Positions 8,231 through 15,823 of a stretch of 32,472 nucleotides of DNA are shown here, piece by piece; the stretch's first letter is position 1; each line of letters starts with the position of its first letter. The notes under the pieces were generated by a model. The model did no database searches and was not told the DNA's origin. It was given only the letters and a program-made list of their open reading frames with translations. The DNA comes from Streptomyces lycii (GTDB lineage Bacteria; Actinomycetota; Actinomycetes; Streptomycetales; Streptomycetaceae). The position numbers were made by a program, and so were the translations under genes. The DNA lies in NCBI RefSeq assembly GCF_009735685.1, contig NZ_WHPN01000368.1, positions 1 through 32,472 on the forward strand, given 5' to 3'.

Positions 8231-10213
8231 ATGGCGGCCACGACCCCGTACGGCGCATGGCGGTCACCGATCGGTGCCGCACTCGCCGCGTCCCACGACG
8301 GGCACCCGGAGTATGCGGGCGCCGTCGGCGACGAGGTGTGGTGGACGGTGCCGCGCCCCGGGGAGGGCGGGCGGCGCGCGCTGGTGCGCCGCCGCGTGGA
8401 CGGCACCGAGGAATCCGTCCTTCCCGCCCCGTGGAACGTCCGCAGCCGGGTCGTCGAGTACGGCGGCCTGCCCTGGGCCGGTGCGGCCCGGGAGCGGGGC
8501 GGTCCGCTGATCGTCTTCGTCGACTTCTCGGACCAGCGGCTCTACGCCTTCGAGCCGGACGCCCCGGGATCCCCGGCGCCGCGGCCGCTGACCCCGCTCT
8601 CCCCGGTCGGAGGCGGACTGCGCTGGGCCGAACCGCAGTTGCACACCGCCCGGGGCGAGGTCTGGTGCGTGCTGGAGGAGTTCACCGGCGAGGCGCCCAC
8701 CGACGTGCGGCGCCGGGTGGCGGCCGTGCCGCTGGACGGCTCGGCCGCCACGGACCGCTCCGCGGTCCGCGAGCTGAGCGACGGGCGGCACCGCTTCGTG
8801 GCGAACCCCCGTCTCTCGCCGGACGGCACCCGGGCCGCCTGGATCGCCTGGGACCACCCCAGGATGCCCTGGGACGGCACCGAGCTGCGGCTCGCCGACG
8901 TCACGGCCGAGGGCGCGTTCGCGCGGGAGCGGACCGTGCTCGGCGGGCCGTCGGAGTCCGTCGCGCAGGCCGAATGGGCGCACGACGGCAGCCTGCTCGC
9001 CGCGTCCGACCGCAACGGCTGGTGGAATCTGTACCGGGTCGGCCCGGACGAGGTCACCCCGCTCTGCGCGCGCGAGGAGGAATTCGCCGGGCCGCTGTGG
9101 AAGTTCGGCTGGCGCTGGTTCGCACCGCTGCCCACCGGACTCGTCGCCGTCGTCCACGGCCGCGGGGCGACCTCCCTCGGGATCCTCGACCCGGAGACCG
9201 GTGACCTCTGCGACGCCCCCGGACCGTGGACCGAATGGGAGCCCTCCCTCGCGACAGAGGACACCCGGGTCGTCGGCGTCGCCGCCAGCCCGCGCAGCGC
9301 CTACGAGGTCGTCGAACTCGACACGGCCACCGGGCACGCCCGGGTGATCGGCGCCGAGCACCGCGACCCGGTGGACCCCGCGTACTACCCCGAGCCGCAG
9401 ATCCGCACCTTCACCGGCCCCGAGGGCAGGGAGATCCACGCGCACGTCTATCCGCCGTACAGCCCCGACCACGCCGCGCCCGGCGGCGAACTCCCGCCCT
9501 ACGTCATCTGGGCGCACGGCGGCCCCACGTCCCGCGCACCGCTGGTGCTGGACCTGGAGATCGCGTATTTCACCTCCCGGGGCATCGGCGTCGCCGAGGT
9601 CAACTACGGCGGCTCCACCGGCTACGGCCGCGCGTACCGCGACCGGCTCCGCGGCCAGTGGGGCGTCGTCGACGTCGAGGACTGCGCCGCCGTGGCCAGT
9701 GCCCTCGCCGACGAGGGCACCGCCGACCGGGACCGGCTGGCGATCCGCGGCGGCAGCGCGGGCGGCTGGACGGCGGCCGCGTCCCTCACCAGTACCGACC
9801 TCTACGCGTGCGGCACGATCATCTACCCCGTGCTGGACCTGGAGGGCTGGGCGCGCGGCGGCACCCACGACTTCGAGTCGCGCTATCTCGACGGTCTGGT
9901 CGGCCCGCTCGCGGAGCATGCCGAGCGCTACCGTTCGCGTTCCCCGCTCCGGCAGGCGGACCGGATCACCGCGCCGTTCCTGCTGCTCCAGGGGCTGGAC
10001 GACGTGATCTGTCCGCCCGAGCAGTGCGAGCGGTTCCTCGCCGCGGTCGCGGGGCGGGGCGTCCCGCACGCGTATCTCGCCTTCGAGGGGGAGGGCCACG
10101 GCTTCCGCCGGGCGGACACGATGATCCGGGCTCTGGAGGCCGAGTTCTCGCTCTACGCGCAGACGTTCGGGATCACGGCGCCGGACATGCCGGCGCTGGC
10201 TCTTGTGAGATGA
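8231..10213 (+). CDS. S9 family prolyl-oligopeptidase-like serine peptidase
   Basis: At 660 residues this matches acylaminoacyl-peptidase/prolyl-oligopeptidase-type enzymes. The N-terminal 400 residues hold beta-propeller-like repeats (for example PRLSPDGTRAAWIAWD and AEWAHDGSLLAASDRNG). The C-terminal alpha/beta-hydrolase has S509 in GGSAGG, an Asp in QGLDDVI (D590 or D591) and H623 in EGEGHGF as the catalytic triad. No export signal is seen. The ATG has GGAAGG 9 bases before it. With the M55 and M20 genes just upstream, it likely trims short peptides in the cytoplasm. A bulged hairpin 14 bases after the stop ends the group. Confidence 0.92.
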   Translation: MAATTPYGAWRSPIGAALAASHDGHPEYAGAVGDEVWWTVPRPGEGGRRALVRRRVDGTEESVLPAPWNVRSRVVEYGGLPWAGAARERGGPLIVFVDFSDQRLYAFEPDAPGSPAPRPLTPLSPVGGGLRWAEPQLHTARGEVWCVLEEFTGEAPTDVRRRVAAVPLDGSAATDRSAVRELSDGRHRFVANPRLSPDGTRAAWIAWDHPRMPWDGTELRLADVTAEGAFARERTVLGGPSESVAQAEWAHDGSLLAASDRNGWWNLYRVGPDEVTPLCAREEEFAGPLWKFGWRWFAPLPTGLVAVVHGRGATSLGILDPETGDLCDAPGPWTEWEPSLATEDTRVVGVAASPRSAYEVVELDTATGHARVIGAEHRDPVDPAYYPEPQIRTFTGPEGREIHAHVYPPYSPDHAAPGGELPPYVIWAHGGPTSRAPLVLDLEIAYFTSRGIGVAEVNYGGSTGYGRAYRDRLRGQWGVVDVEDCAAVASALADEGTADRDRLAIRGGSAGGWTAAASLTSTDLYACGTIIYPVLDLEGWARGGTHDFESRYLDGLVGPLAEHAERYRSRSPLRQADRITAPFLLLQGLDDVICPPEQCERFLAAVAGRGVPHAYLAFEGEGHGFRRADTMIRALEAEFSLYAQTFGITAPDMPALALVR

Positions 10214-10227
10214 GAGCCGAGGCCGAC

Positions 10228-10265
10228 GTTGGTCGTCCGCTCCGGGGCGGACCATGACGACCAAC
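10228..10265 (+). terminator. Hairpin after the peptidase group
   Basis: GTTGGTCGT (10228-10236) pairs with ACGACCAAC (10257-10265), and the interior has a further GTCCGC/GCGGAC stem. It closes the S9 gene and precedes a long stretch without credible genes. Confidence 0.55.
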
Positions 10266-10476
10266 CGGCCGGCGAACTGCACCGGCCGTGATCGTGGGCT
10301 GTGTGCGCGGACGGACCGGCGGAGCGGCGGACCGGCCGGTGGCGGGACGGACCGGTCCGGCCCGGGCGGCGCGGCTGGCCGGTGCGGCGTCGGGAAGGCG
10401 GTTGGGGGGACGGGCGGGTCGGGGACCGGGCCGGCCGAGCGCTGACGGCTGTGGCCCGGTGCGACCGGCGGCGGGG

Positions 10477-10880
10477 TGTGAGGCGGCCCGGAATTGGTCC
10501 GGGGCGGAGGTGTGAGAGAGGCGGTCCCGTGCCGGTCCGGGCCGGGGGCGGCGCTGGATCAGCACCGGGCCGGGTGCGAGGCGGCCCGGAATTGGTCCGG
10601 GGTGCTGGGGGCGGCGTCGGGGTGTGAGGGAGGCGGTGCCGTACTCCGCCGGCCGAGGGCGGGGGCGGAGCCGGGTTGATCTGGGGCGGGGGTGGCGCGT
10701 ACCGGTCCGGGGTGGGGCGGCGCGGGATCGGAGGCGGCCCCGTACTCGGTCGGCCGAGGGCCGGGTGCGGAGCCGGGCTGATCCGGGGTGGGGCGGTGCG
10801 TACCGGTCCGGGCCGGGGGCGGCGCCGGATCGGAGGCGGCCCGTACTCGGCCGGCCGGCCGGGGCGGAGCAGGGCTGGTC
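10477..10880. repeat. Degenerate ~100-bp higher-order repeat in an 784-bp gene-free stretch
   Basis: Between the terminator at 10265 and the gene at 11050 I find no credible gene. Most of this stretch is G-rich repeat DNA built from shared blocks. A 24-bp block beginning AGGCGGCCCGGAATTG occurs perfectly at 10481-10504 and 10579-10602, 98 bp apart. The block CGTACCGGTCCGG occurs at 10698 and 10799, 101 bp apart, each followed by similar GGATCGGAGGCGGCC and GTACTCGG blocks. Long open frames here, including a Pro/Arg-rich one on the minus strand, come from the lack of AT-rich stop codons and the repeats. Confidence 0.6.
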
Positions 10881-11049
10881 CGGGATGGCGCGGGGCCGCC
10901 CCGGGGTGAAATGCGGAAACGGGAACGGGGGTGGGGTGAACCGAACCACGAGGTCCCGTGCGGGCCCCATCGTGCGGGGCGGGGCGCGGGCGGGAGGCTG
11001 GACGTACAAGATCCCGCACGGGGCGGGATCCGCGTCCAGGAGGACCACC

Positions 11050-11676
11050 ATGGCAGGACCGGCCCGTAGCTCGGGGGACGTACTGGGGCGAGCGGTGCTG
11101 CACACGGTCGCGCGGGGCGCGTTCGGACTGCCGCTGGCCGTCGCCGCCGTGCCGATGGCGCTCCTCGGCGCGGGCGACGCGGCGGCGCGGGCCCAGGTCG
11201 CCGTCATGAGGCGGTTCGCCGGCGGGGCCGCGCGGCAGGAACCGGCGCATCCGGAGCGGCCGGACGGCCGGTCCCGCGCGGGCACGGGCGGCGCGGTGTC
11301 GTCGGGGCCGGGGACAGGGCGGGGCGGCGCGGTGTCGCCGGGGCCGGGGCCGGGGGCGGGCCGGGTCGTCGCCCACAGTCTTCTGGTCGGGCTGCCCGCG
11401 CTCGTCGCCTTCGCCGTGGTCGGACTGTGCGTCTTCGGGGTCTACTCGGGCTACCTCTACTTCCTCCGTCCGGACGCCTCGTTCGCGCTCGGGCACCCGT
11501 TCACCCCGGACCACCGGTTCGACGCCTCCTGGGGAGGACCGACCCTGGTCGGCGCCTGGTTCGTGCACGCCCTGGTCGTCCTCGGCTTCCATGTCCTGGC
11601 CGTCCCGCTCGTCCGCGGGCTGACGGCCGTACAGGACCGGGCGACCCGGCGGCTGCTGGTCGGGCGGGAGGGGTGA
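11050..11676 (+). CDS. Membrane protein resembling the kinase sensor domain
   Basis: This 208-residue protein has one hydrophobic helix near the N-terminus (about 20-42), a Gly/Pro/Ser-rich repeated linker (about 75-103), and two clear membrane helices (about 107-136 and 165-188). Its last 75 residues (FLRP, then PDHRFDASWGGP, then VLAVPLVRG and RRLLVG) follow the same order of features as the sensor part of the kinase encoded next (FLLYPVLR, GPDGRP, VEFDVW, LLSTPWL, LLGALLG). It looks like a kinase-free relative of that sensor. GGAGG lies 6 bases before the ATG. Its TGA overlaps the kinase GTG by 4 bases, so the two are probably coupled and may form one signalling complex. Its signal is unknown. 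Confidence 0.7.
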   Translation: MAGPARSSGDVLGRAVLHTVARGAFGLPLAVAAVPMALLGAGDAAARAQVAVMRRFAGGAARQEPAHPERPDGRSRAGTGGAVSSGPGTGRGGAVSPGPGPGAGRVVAHSLLVGLPALVAFAVVGLCVFGVYSGYLYFLRPDASFALGHPFTPDHRFDASWGGPTLVGAWFVHALVVLGFHVLAVPLVRGLTAVQDRATRRLLVGREG

Positions 11677-13445
11677 ACCGCGGGCGCCTCCGGCGTGTTC
11701 TCATCGGGCCGTTCGCGCCGCGAAGCCTGGGCGCGCTGCTGTTCGCGGTTCTCTCCGCGCCGCTTGCCCTGGCCGGAGCGGTGCTCCTGCTCGGCGGGCT
11801 GCTCGTGGGCGCGGCGCTGTCCGTCACCCCGCTCGGCCCGTGGCTGCTCGCGCTGGTCCTGCGCGGTGCCGTCGGGCTGGGCGCGCTGCACCGCGGGTTG
11901 CTCAAGGGGCTGCTCGGCGTCCGGGTCGAGCCGCCCGTGGTCCGCCGCAGACGGGGCGCCTTCGGCTGGCGGCGGGCCGCGCTCGGTGACCCGGCGGGAT
12001 GGCGGGCCACGGGCTGTCTGCTGCTCGCGCCGCTGACCGCGCTGCTCGGGCTGGTCACGGCCACCCTCGCTTACGCCTACGGGCTGCTGTTCCTGCTGTA
12101 TCCGGTGCTGCGGACGGTCAACAACACCACGGTGGCAGGGCCGGACGGCCGTCCGCGGCATGTCGGATTCTCCTTCGCCGGCGTGGAGTTCGATGTCTGG
12201 CCGCTCCAGATCGTGCTGGTCGCGGCCGGGATCCAGCTGCTGCTCAGCACGCCCTGGCTGATGCGTCAGGCCCTGCTGCCGCATCGCACGCTGCTGGGCG
12301 CGCTGCTGGGGCCCAGCGCGGAGCAGCGTCGTATCCGCACCCTGGAGCAGACCCGTTCGCAGGCTGTCGAGGACGCCGTGGCCACGCTGCGGCGCATCGA
12401 GCGGGATCTGCACGACGGCACACAGGCCCGCCTCGTGGGGCTGGGCATGCACCTCACCATGATCCGCGAGCTGCTGTCGGCCGGTGCCGAGCGGGAGCGC
12501 GTGCTCGCGGTGGTGGACACCGCGCGGGACAACGCCCGGCAGGCGGCGGCCGATCTGCGGGACCTCGTCCGCGGCATCCATCCGCCGGTGCTGGACCAGG
12601 GCCTCGACACCGCCCTGGAAACGCTCGCCGCGGGCTGTGCGCTTCCCGTGACCGTGCACGCAAAGCTCGGCGGGCGGCGGGCCTCGCCGGCGATCGAGAG
12701 CATCGCGTACTTCTGTGCGGCCGAGCTGCTGGCCAACGCGGTCAAGCACAGCGGGGCGAGCGCGGTCACCGTGGACGTACGCCGCACGGACGCGGCCACG
12801 GACACCGCCCCGACACCGGCGACGGGCCCGTACGGACCCGCCGCGGCAGCCGGACCCGCCGCACCCGCCGCAGCCGCCGGAGCAGCCGCGGGCGCAGGGC
12901 CCGAGTCGGGGCCCGGGACAGCGCCCGAGTCGGCGGCCACGGCAGAGTCCGGGTCAGCCCCGAACGCAGCGCCCGACGCAGCGACGAACACAGCGCCCGA
13001 GTCGGTAGCCGACGCGGCACGCGACGCGGGGACGAACGCGGTCACGCCCGAGGCCATGGCCCGGAGCACGGATCCCGCCTCGGCCCCCGAAGCCGACGGC
13101 GGCCGCCCCGGCGGCGACGGAAGCCGTGGGGGAAGCCGTGACGGAAACCGTGACGGGAACCGTGAGGGAAGCCGTGACGGGAACCGCGGCAGCGACCGTC
13201 ACCCGGCTCGTCACCACGCCTGCCGCCCCGCCCGCTCCGCCCGCCCCGCCGCCCGGGCCCGCGGCGCCGCCGCGCAGGCGGTGCTGCGGCTGACGGTCTC
13301 CGACAACGGGCGCGGCGGTGCCCGCCCCGGCGCGGGCACCGGGCTCACCGGGCTGCTCGACCGGGTCGGCACGGTGGACGGCACACTGGTCACCGACAGC
13401 CCGCCCGGCGGGCCCACCGTCGTCACCGTCACCCTGCCCTGCTGA
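11673..13445 (+). CDS. NarL-type sensor histidine kinase with a split ATPase domain
   Basis: The 590-residue protein begins with a four-helix membrane sensor region (about 15-205), as in Streptomyces kinases with the putative-sensor domain. A HisKA_3 dimerisation domain follows, with H247 in ERDLHDGTQARL. The HATPase starts with the N box (ELLANAVKHSG, N355). Its G1 box DNGRGG (544-549) and G2 region GTGLTGLLDRV follow only after about 163 residues (373-535) of Ala/Pro/Ser-rich and then Gly/Arg/Asp/Asn repeat sequence. In relatives these boxes are normally 15-25 residues apart. The frame stays open throughout, so the gene is not broken. It uses GTG 11673 within a GTGA overlap. The NarL-type regulator 30 bp downstream is its likely partner. 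Confidence 0.85.
   Translation: MNRGRLRRVLIGPFAPRSLGALLFAVLSAPLALAGAVLLLGGLLVGAALSVTPLGPWLLALVLRGAVGLGALHRGLLKGLLGVRVEPPVVRRRRGAFGWRRAALGDPAGWRATGCLLLAPLTALLGLVTATLAYAYGLLFLLYPVLRTVNNTTVAGPDGRPRHVGFSFAGVEFDVWPLQIVLVAAGIQLLLSTPWLMRQALLPHRTLLGALLGPSAEQRRIRTLEQTRSQAVEDAVATLRRIERDLHDGTQARLVGLGMHLTMIRELLSAGAERERVLAVVDTARDNARQAAADLRDLVRGIHPPVLDQGLDTALETLAAGCALPVTVHAKLGGRRASPAIESIAYFCAAELLANAVKHSGASAVTVDVRRTDAATDTAPTPATGPYGPAAAAGPAAPAAAAGAAAGAGPESGPGTAPESAATAESGSAPNAAPDAATNTAPESVADAARDAGTNAVTPEAMARSTDPASAPEADGGRPGGDGSRGGSRDGNRDGNREGSRDGNRGSDRHPARHHACRPARSARPAARARGAAAQAVLRLTVSDNGRGGARPGAGTGLTGLLDRVGTVDGTLVTDSPPGGPTVVTVTLPC
13117..13188 (+). repeat. 12-bp in-frame tandem repeat inside the kinase gene
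   Basis: Six imperfect 12-bp units of the form (A/G)(C/G)GG(A/G)A(A/G)CCGTG run in frame and encode the four-residue pattern G-S/N-R-D/E/G. This is the end of the larger low-complexity insert at about 12789-13277. The DNA homogeneity suggests recent slippage. Confidence 0.8.
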
Positions 13446-13475
13446 CCGCCCCGCCCATGCCAGGAGCCCACCGCC

Positions 13476-14120
13476 ATGCGTGTCGTCATCGCCGAGGATT
13501 CGGTGGTTCTGCGCGAGGGCCTCGTACAACTCCTCGCGCTGCGCGGCATCGAGGTCGCCGCCGCCGTCGGCGACGCGGAGTCGCTGCACGCGGCCGTGGC
13601 CGAGCACCGGCCGGACGCGGCGGTGATCGACATCCGGCTGCCGCCCGACCAGACCGACGAGGGGCTGCGGGCCGCGGTCGCCATCCGCCGGGCCCGGCCG
13701 GGGACGGGGGTGCTGATCTTCTCGCAGTACGTGGAGACCCGCTACGCGGCCGGTCTGCTGGCCGACGACGCGAAGGGCGTCGGCTATCTGCTCAAGGAAC
13801 GGGTGGTGGACCTGGACGAGTTCACCGACGCCCTCCGCCGGGTCGCGGCGGGCGGCACCGCGCTGGACCCCGAGGTGGTGTCCCAGCTGTTCGGGGCCGC
13901 CCGGCGGACCTCCGCGCTGGACAGGCTCACGCCGCGCGAGCGGGAGGTGCTGGCGCTGATGGCGGAGGGGCACGGCAACGCCGCCATCGCGGCGGCGTTC
14001 ACCGTCTCGGAGCGGGCGGTGGAGAAGCATGTGGCGAACATCTTCAGCAAGTTCGACCTGCCTCCGTCCGAGCCCGGTCACCGCCGGGTGCTCGCGGTGC
14101 TGCGCTACCTCGAATCCTGA
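13476..14120 (+). CDS. NarL/LuxR-type response regulator
   Basis: The protein has 214 residues. The receiver domain (1-120) has the acidic pair E7/D8, phospho-acceptor D52 (VIDIRLPP), a Ser in LIFSQYV and K107 in YLLKERV. The C-terminal GerE/LuxR helix-turn-helix is LTPREREVLALMAEG through VEKHVANIFSKFDL (about 149-193). It should bind DNA as a dimer after phosphorylation by the upstream kinase. AGGAG lies 10 bases before ATG 13476. The targets are unknown. Placement next to the siderophore locus does not by itself show that it controls iron genes, as repeats and convergent transcription separate them. Confidence 0.92.
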   Translation: MRVVIAEDSVVLREGLVQLLALRGIEVAAAVGDAESLHAAVAEHRPDAAVIDIRLPPDQTDEGLRAAVAIRRARPGTGVLIFSQYVETRYAAGLLADDAKGVGYLLKERVVDLDEFTDALRRVAAGGTALDPEVVSQLFGAARRTSALDRLTPREREVLALMAEGHGNAAIAAAFTVSERAVEKHVANIFSKFDLPPSEPGHRRVLAVLRYLES

Positions 14121-14205
14121 GCGGGAGAAGGCGGCCGCCCTCACCCGCACCTGGGAGAGCCAGTTCCTGACCGGCCTCCTCCAGCCGGAGGCGTACGCCC
14201 GGGCC
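14119..14205 (+). pseudogene. Remnant of a DUF5753 (XRE-regulator) domain
   Basis: Starting at the last bases of the response regulator, a frame with strict G/C third positions reads EREKAAALTRTWES and QFLTGLLQPEAYARA. This is the start of the DUF5753 effector domain that follows the helix-turn-helix in many Streptomyces XRE-type regulators (family pattern RTWEPxLVPGLLQTxxYARA). The helix-turn-helix and the rest of the domain are missing. After YARA the same frame runs openly into Arg-Pro heptad repeats up to 14835. I read it as a decayed gene fragment; it lacks its own start codon outside the regulator. Confidence 0.6.
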
Positions 14206-14232
14206 GCCGGACCGGCCGGCCCGCCACCCGCT

Positions 14233-14625
14233 CGGCCGGGGCTGCACCGCGCGCGGCCGGCGCCCACACCCGTGCGGCCGGACAGCCACCCCGTTCGGCC
14301 GGGGTTGTCCCGTGAGCGGCCGGGGCCCTCACCCGTGCGGCCGGACGGCCACCCCGTTCGGCCGGGGTTGCACCGCGCGCGGCCGGGGTCCTCGCCCGTG
14401 CGGTCGGACGGCCACCCCGTTCGGCCGGGGTTGCACCGCGCGCGGCCGGGGTCCTCGCCCGTGCGGTCGGACGGCCACCCCGTTCGGCCGGGGTTGTTCC
14501 GTGAGCGGCCGGGGCCCTCACCCGTGCGGCCGGCCCGCCACCCCGCGCGACCGAAGTTGCACCGTGAACGGCCGGCGCCCACACCCGTGCGGCCGGCCCG
14601 CCACCCCACGCGACCAAAGACGCAC
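14233..14625. repeat. 63-bp tandem repeat built from 21-bp units
   Basis: About six copies of a 63-bp unit follow one another (starts at 14233, 14296, 14359, 14422, 14485 and 14548, with a partial seventh at 14611). The copies at 14359 and 14422 are identical. Each unit consists of three related 21-bp subunits that begin near CGGCCGGGG or CGGTCGGAC. In the frame of the DUF5753 remnant the subunits give seven-residue units such as RPGLHRA, RPGSSPV and RSDGHPV. There are no unique spacers, so it is not a CRISPR array. It lies in the 756-bp gap between the convergent response regulator and ABC ATPase genes. Confidence 0.85.
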
Positions 14626-14696
14626 CGCGCGCGGCCGGTGGTCTTCACCCCGGAGCGGCCCCGGGCATCCAAGCCTGCCCGGCCGGTGGTGTGCCC

Positions 14697-14860
14697 CCTG
14701 ATGCCGCGGTGCCGCCGCTCCGTCACCCCCCGATGCCGGGCCGTCCGTCACCCCGCAGTGCCGCGCCGCTTCGTCACCGAGCGGTGCCGGGCAGCGCCGC
14801 CACCCCGCGGTGCCGCCTGCTCCGTATCCCTCTGATGCCGCGCCGCGCTCCGTCACCCGC
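14697..14860. repeat. Degenerate ~26-bp repeat
   Basis: Six loosely matching units begin with GATGCCG or GGTGCCG and contain (C)GTCACCC, spaced about 25-30 bp apart. They continue the repetitive gap toward the ATPase gene end. I see no gene here, nor a clear terminator for the convergent pair. Confidence 0.5.
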
Positions 14861-14876
14861 GGCCCGGCCCCTTCCG

Positions 14877-15818
14877 TCAGCCCGCGCGCCCGCGATTTGT
14901 GCCCGCCTGCCCGCGGTCCGCGTCCGGTTGCCCGCGGTCCGTGCCCGGCCGGTCGGTGGCCGTTCGTGCGGCCGGGACGACGACGGGCGAACCGTCGCCG
15001 GGCGCGGGGAGGATGTCCGCGTCGACACCGTACAGCTCCTTGACGAGCTGAGCGTCGACGATGTCCCGGGGCGCCCCGGACGCGACGACGAGGCCGTCGT
15101 TCATGGCGACCAGGGTGTCGGCGTAGCGGGCGGCGCTCGCCAGGTCGTGCAGGACCATGACGACCGTACGCCCCGCGGCGGCGACCTCGCGGGTGAGTCC
15201 CAGGACCTCCACGGCGTGGCCCATGTCCAGCGCGCTGGTCGGCTCGTCGAGGAGGACGACCGGCGTCTCCTGCGCGAGGACCATCGCCAGCCAGCAGCGC
15301 TGCCGCTGCCCGCCGGAGAGCTGGTCGAGGCGGCGGCCGGCCAGCGCGGCGACGCCGGTGGCCTCCAGCGCCTCGCGTACGGCCCGCTCGTCCTCCCGGG
15401 ACCACTGCCGGAACAGCCCCTGGTGCGGGTGGCGTCCGTAGCGTACGAGGCCTGCGACGGTGACGGCCTCGGGCGGCTGCGGGGACTGCGGGAGCAGCGC
15501 GACGCGGTGCGCGGCCTGGCGCTGTTTCAGCTGCCAGATGTCGGCGTCGCCGACCCGGACCCGGCCCGACTCGGGCTTGTGCAGCCGCGCGACGGCGCGC
15601 AGCAGGGTGGACTTGCCGCAGCCGTTGGGGCCCACGACGGCGACGACCCGTCCGGCGGGGACGGTGAGGTCCACGCCGCGCACCGCGAGCTGGCCGGGAT
15701 AGCCGGCGCGCAGCCCTTCGACCACCAGTTCGTGCCCGGCCGGGGTGGCGGCCGAGGCCCCGGCGCCCGGCGCGGGGGCCGGGGCGGTGTCGTCCAGGGT
15801 CGTCGGGTCCGCAGTCAC
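14877..15818 (-). CDS. Ferric-siderophore ABC transporter ATP-binding protein (FecE/FepC-like)
   Basis: This 313-residue ATPase should power siderophore uptake from the inner face of the membrane. It has Walker A GPNGCGKST (about 57-65), Q-loop LLPQSPQPP, signature LSGGQRQR, Walker B VVLLDEPTSALD and switch His in VLHDLASAARYAD, all typical of the FecE/FepC type. The last 30 residues are unusual: Arg/Gly/Asp-rich units DRGQPDA, DRGQAGT, NRGRAG, a 21-bp repeat in the DNA. GTG 15818 lies 5 bases after the permease stop with GGAAAGG 10 bases upstream. An alternative GTG at 15827 would overlap that stop as GTGA but sits too close to the purine run. It is the last gene of the iron-box-controlled uptake operon. 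Confidence 0.92.
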   Translation of the reverse strand: MTADPTTLDDTAPAPAPGAGASAATPAGHELVVEGLRAGYPGQLAVRGVDLTVPAGRVVAVVGPNGCGKSTLLRAVARLHKPESGRVRVGDADIWQLKQRQAAHRVALLPQSPQPPEAVTVAGLVRYGRHPHQGLFRQWSREDERAVREALEATGVAALAGRRLDQLSGGQRQRCWLAMVLAQETPVVLLDEPTSALDMGHAVEVLGLTREVAAAGRTVVMVLHDLASAARYADTLVAMNDGLVVASGAPRDIVDAQLVKELYGVDADILPAPGDGSPVVVPAARTATDRPGTDRGQPDADRGQAGTNRGRAG

Positions 15819-15823
15819 TCGGA

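Noticed and set aside
10153..11592. 479-codon Pro/Arg-rich frame on the minus strand over the gene-free gap
   Set aside because: It overlaps the ends of two supported genes and follows the repeat units; no start signal or family motif was seen.
11673..13445. Kinase gene as a pseudogene or two genes
   Set aside because: The frame is uninterrupted and both halves of the ATPase domain are intact on either side of the repeat insert.
14233..14625. Possible CRISPR array
   Set aside because: Copies are contiguous 63-bp units with internal 21-bp structure and no unique spacers; no cas genes are nearby.
12954..14726. 590-codon minus-strand frame with GRTGWPSDRTGEDPGR-type repeats
   Set aside because: It is the complement of the 63-bp repeats and runs antisense through the response regulator and kinase genes.
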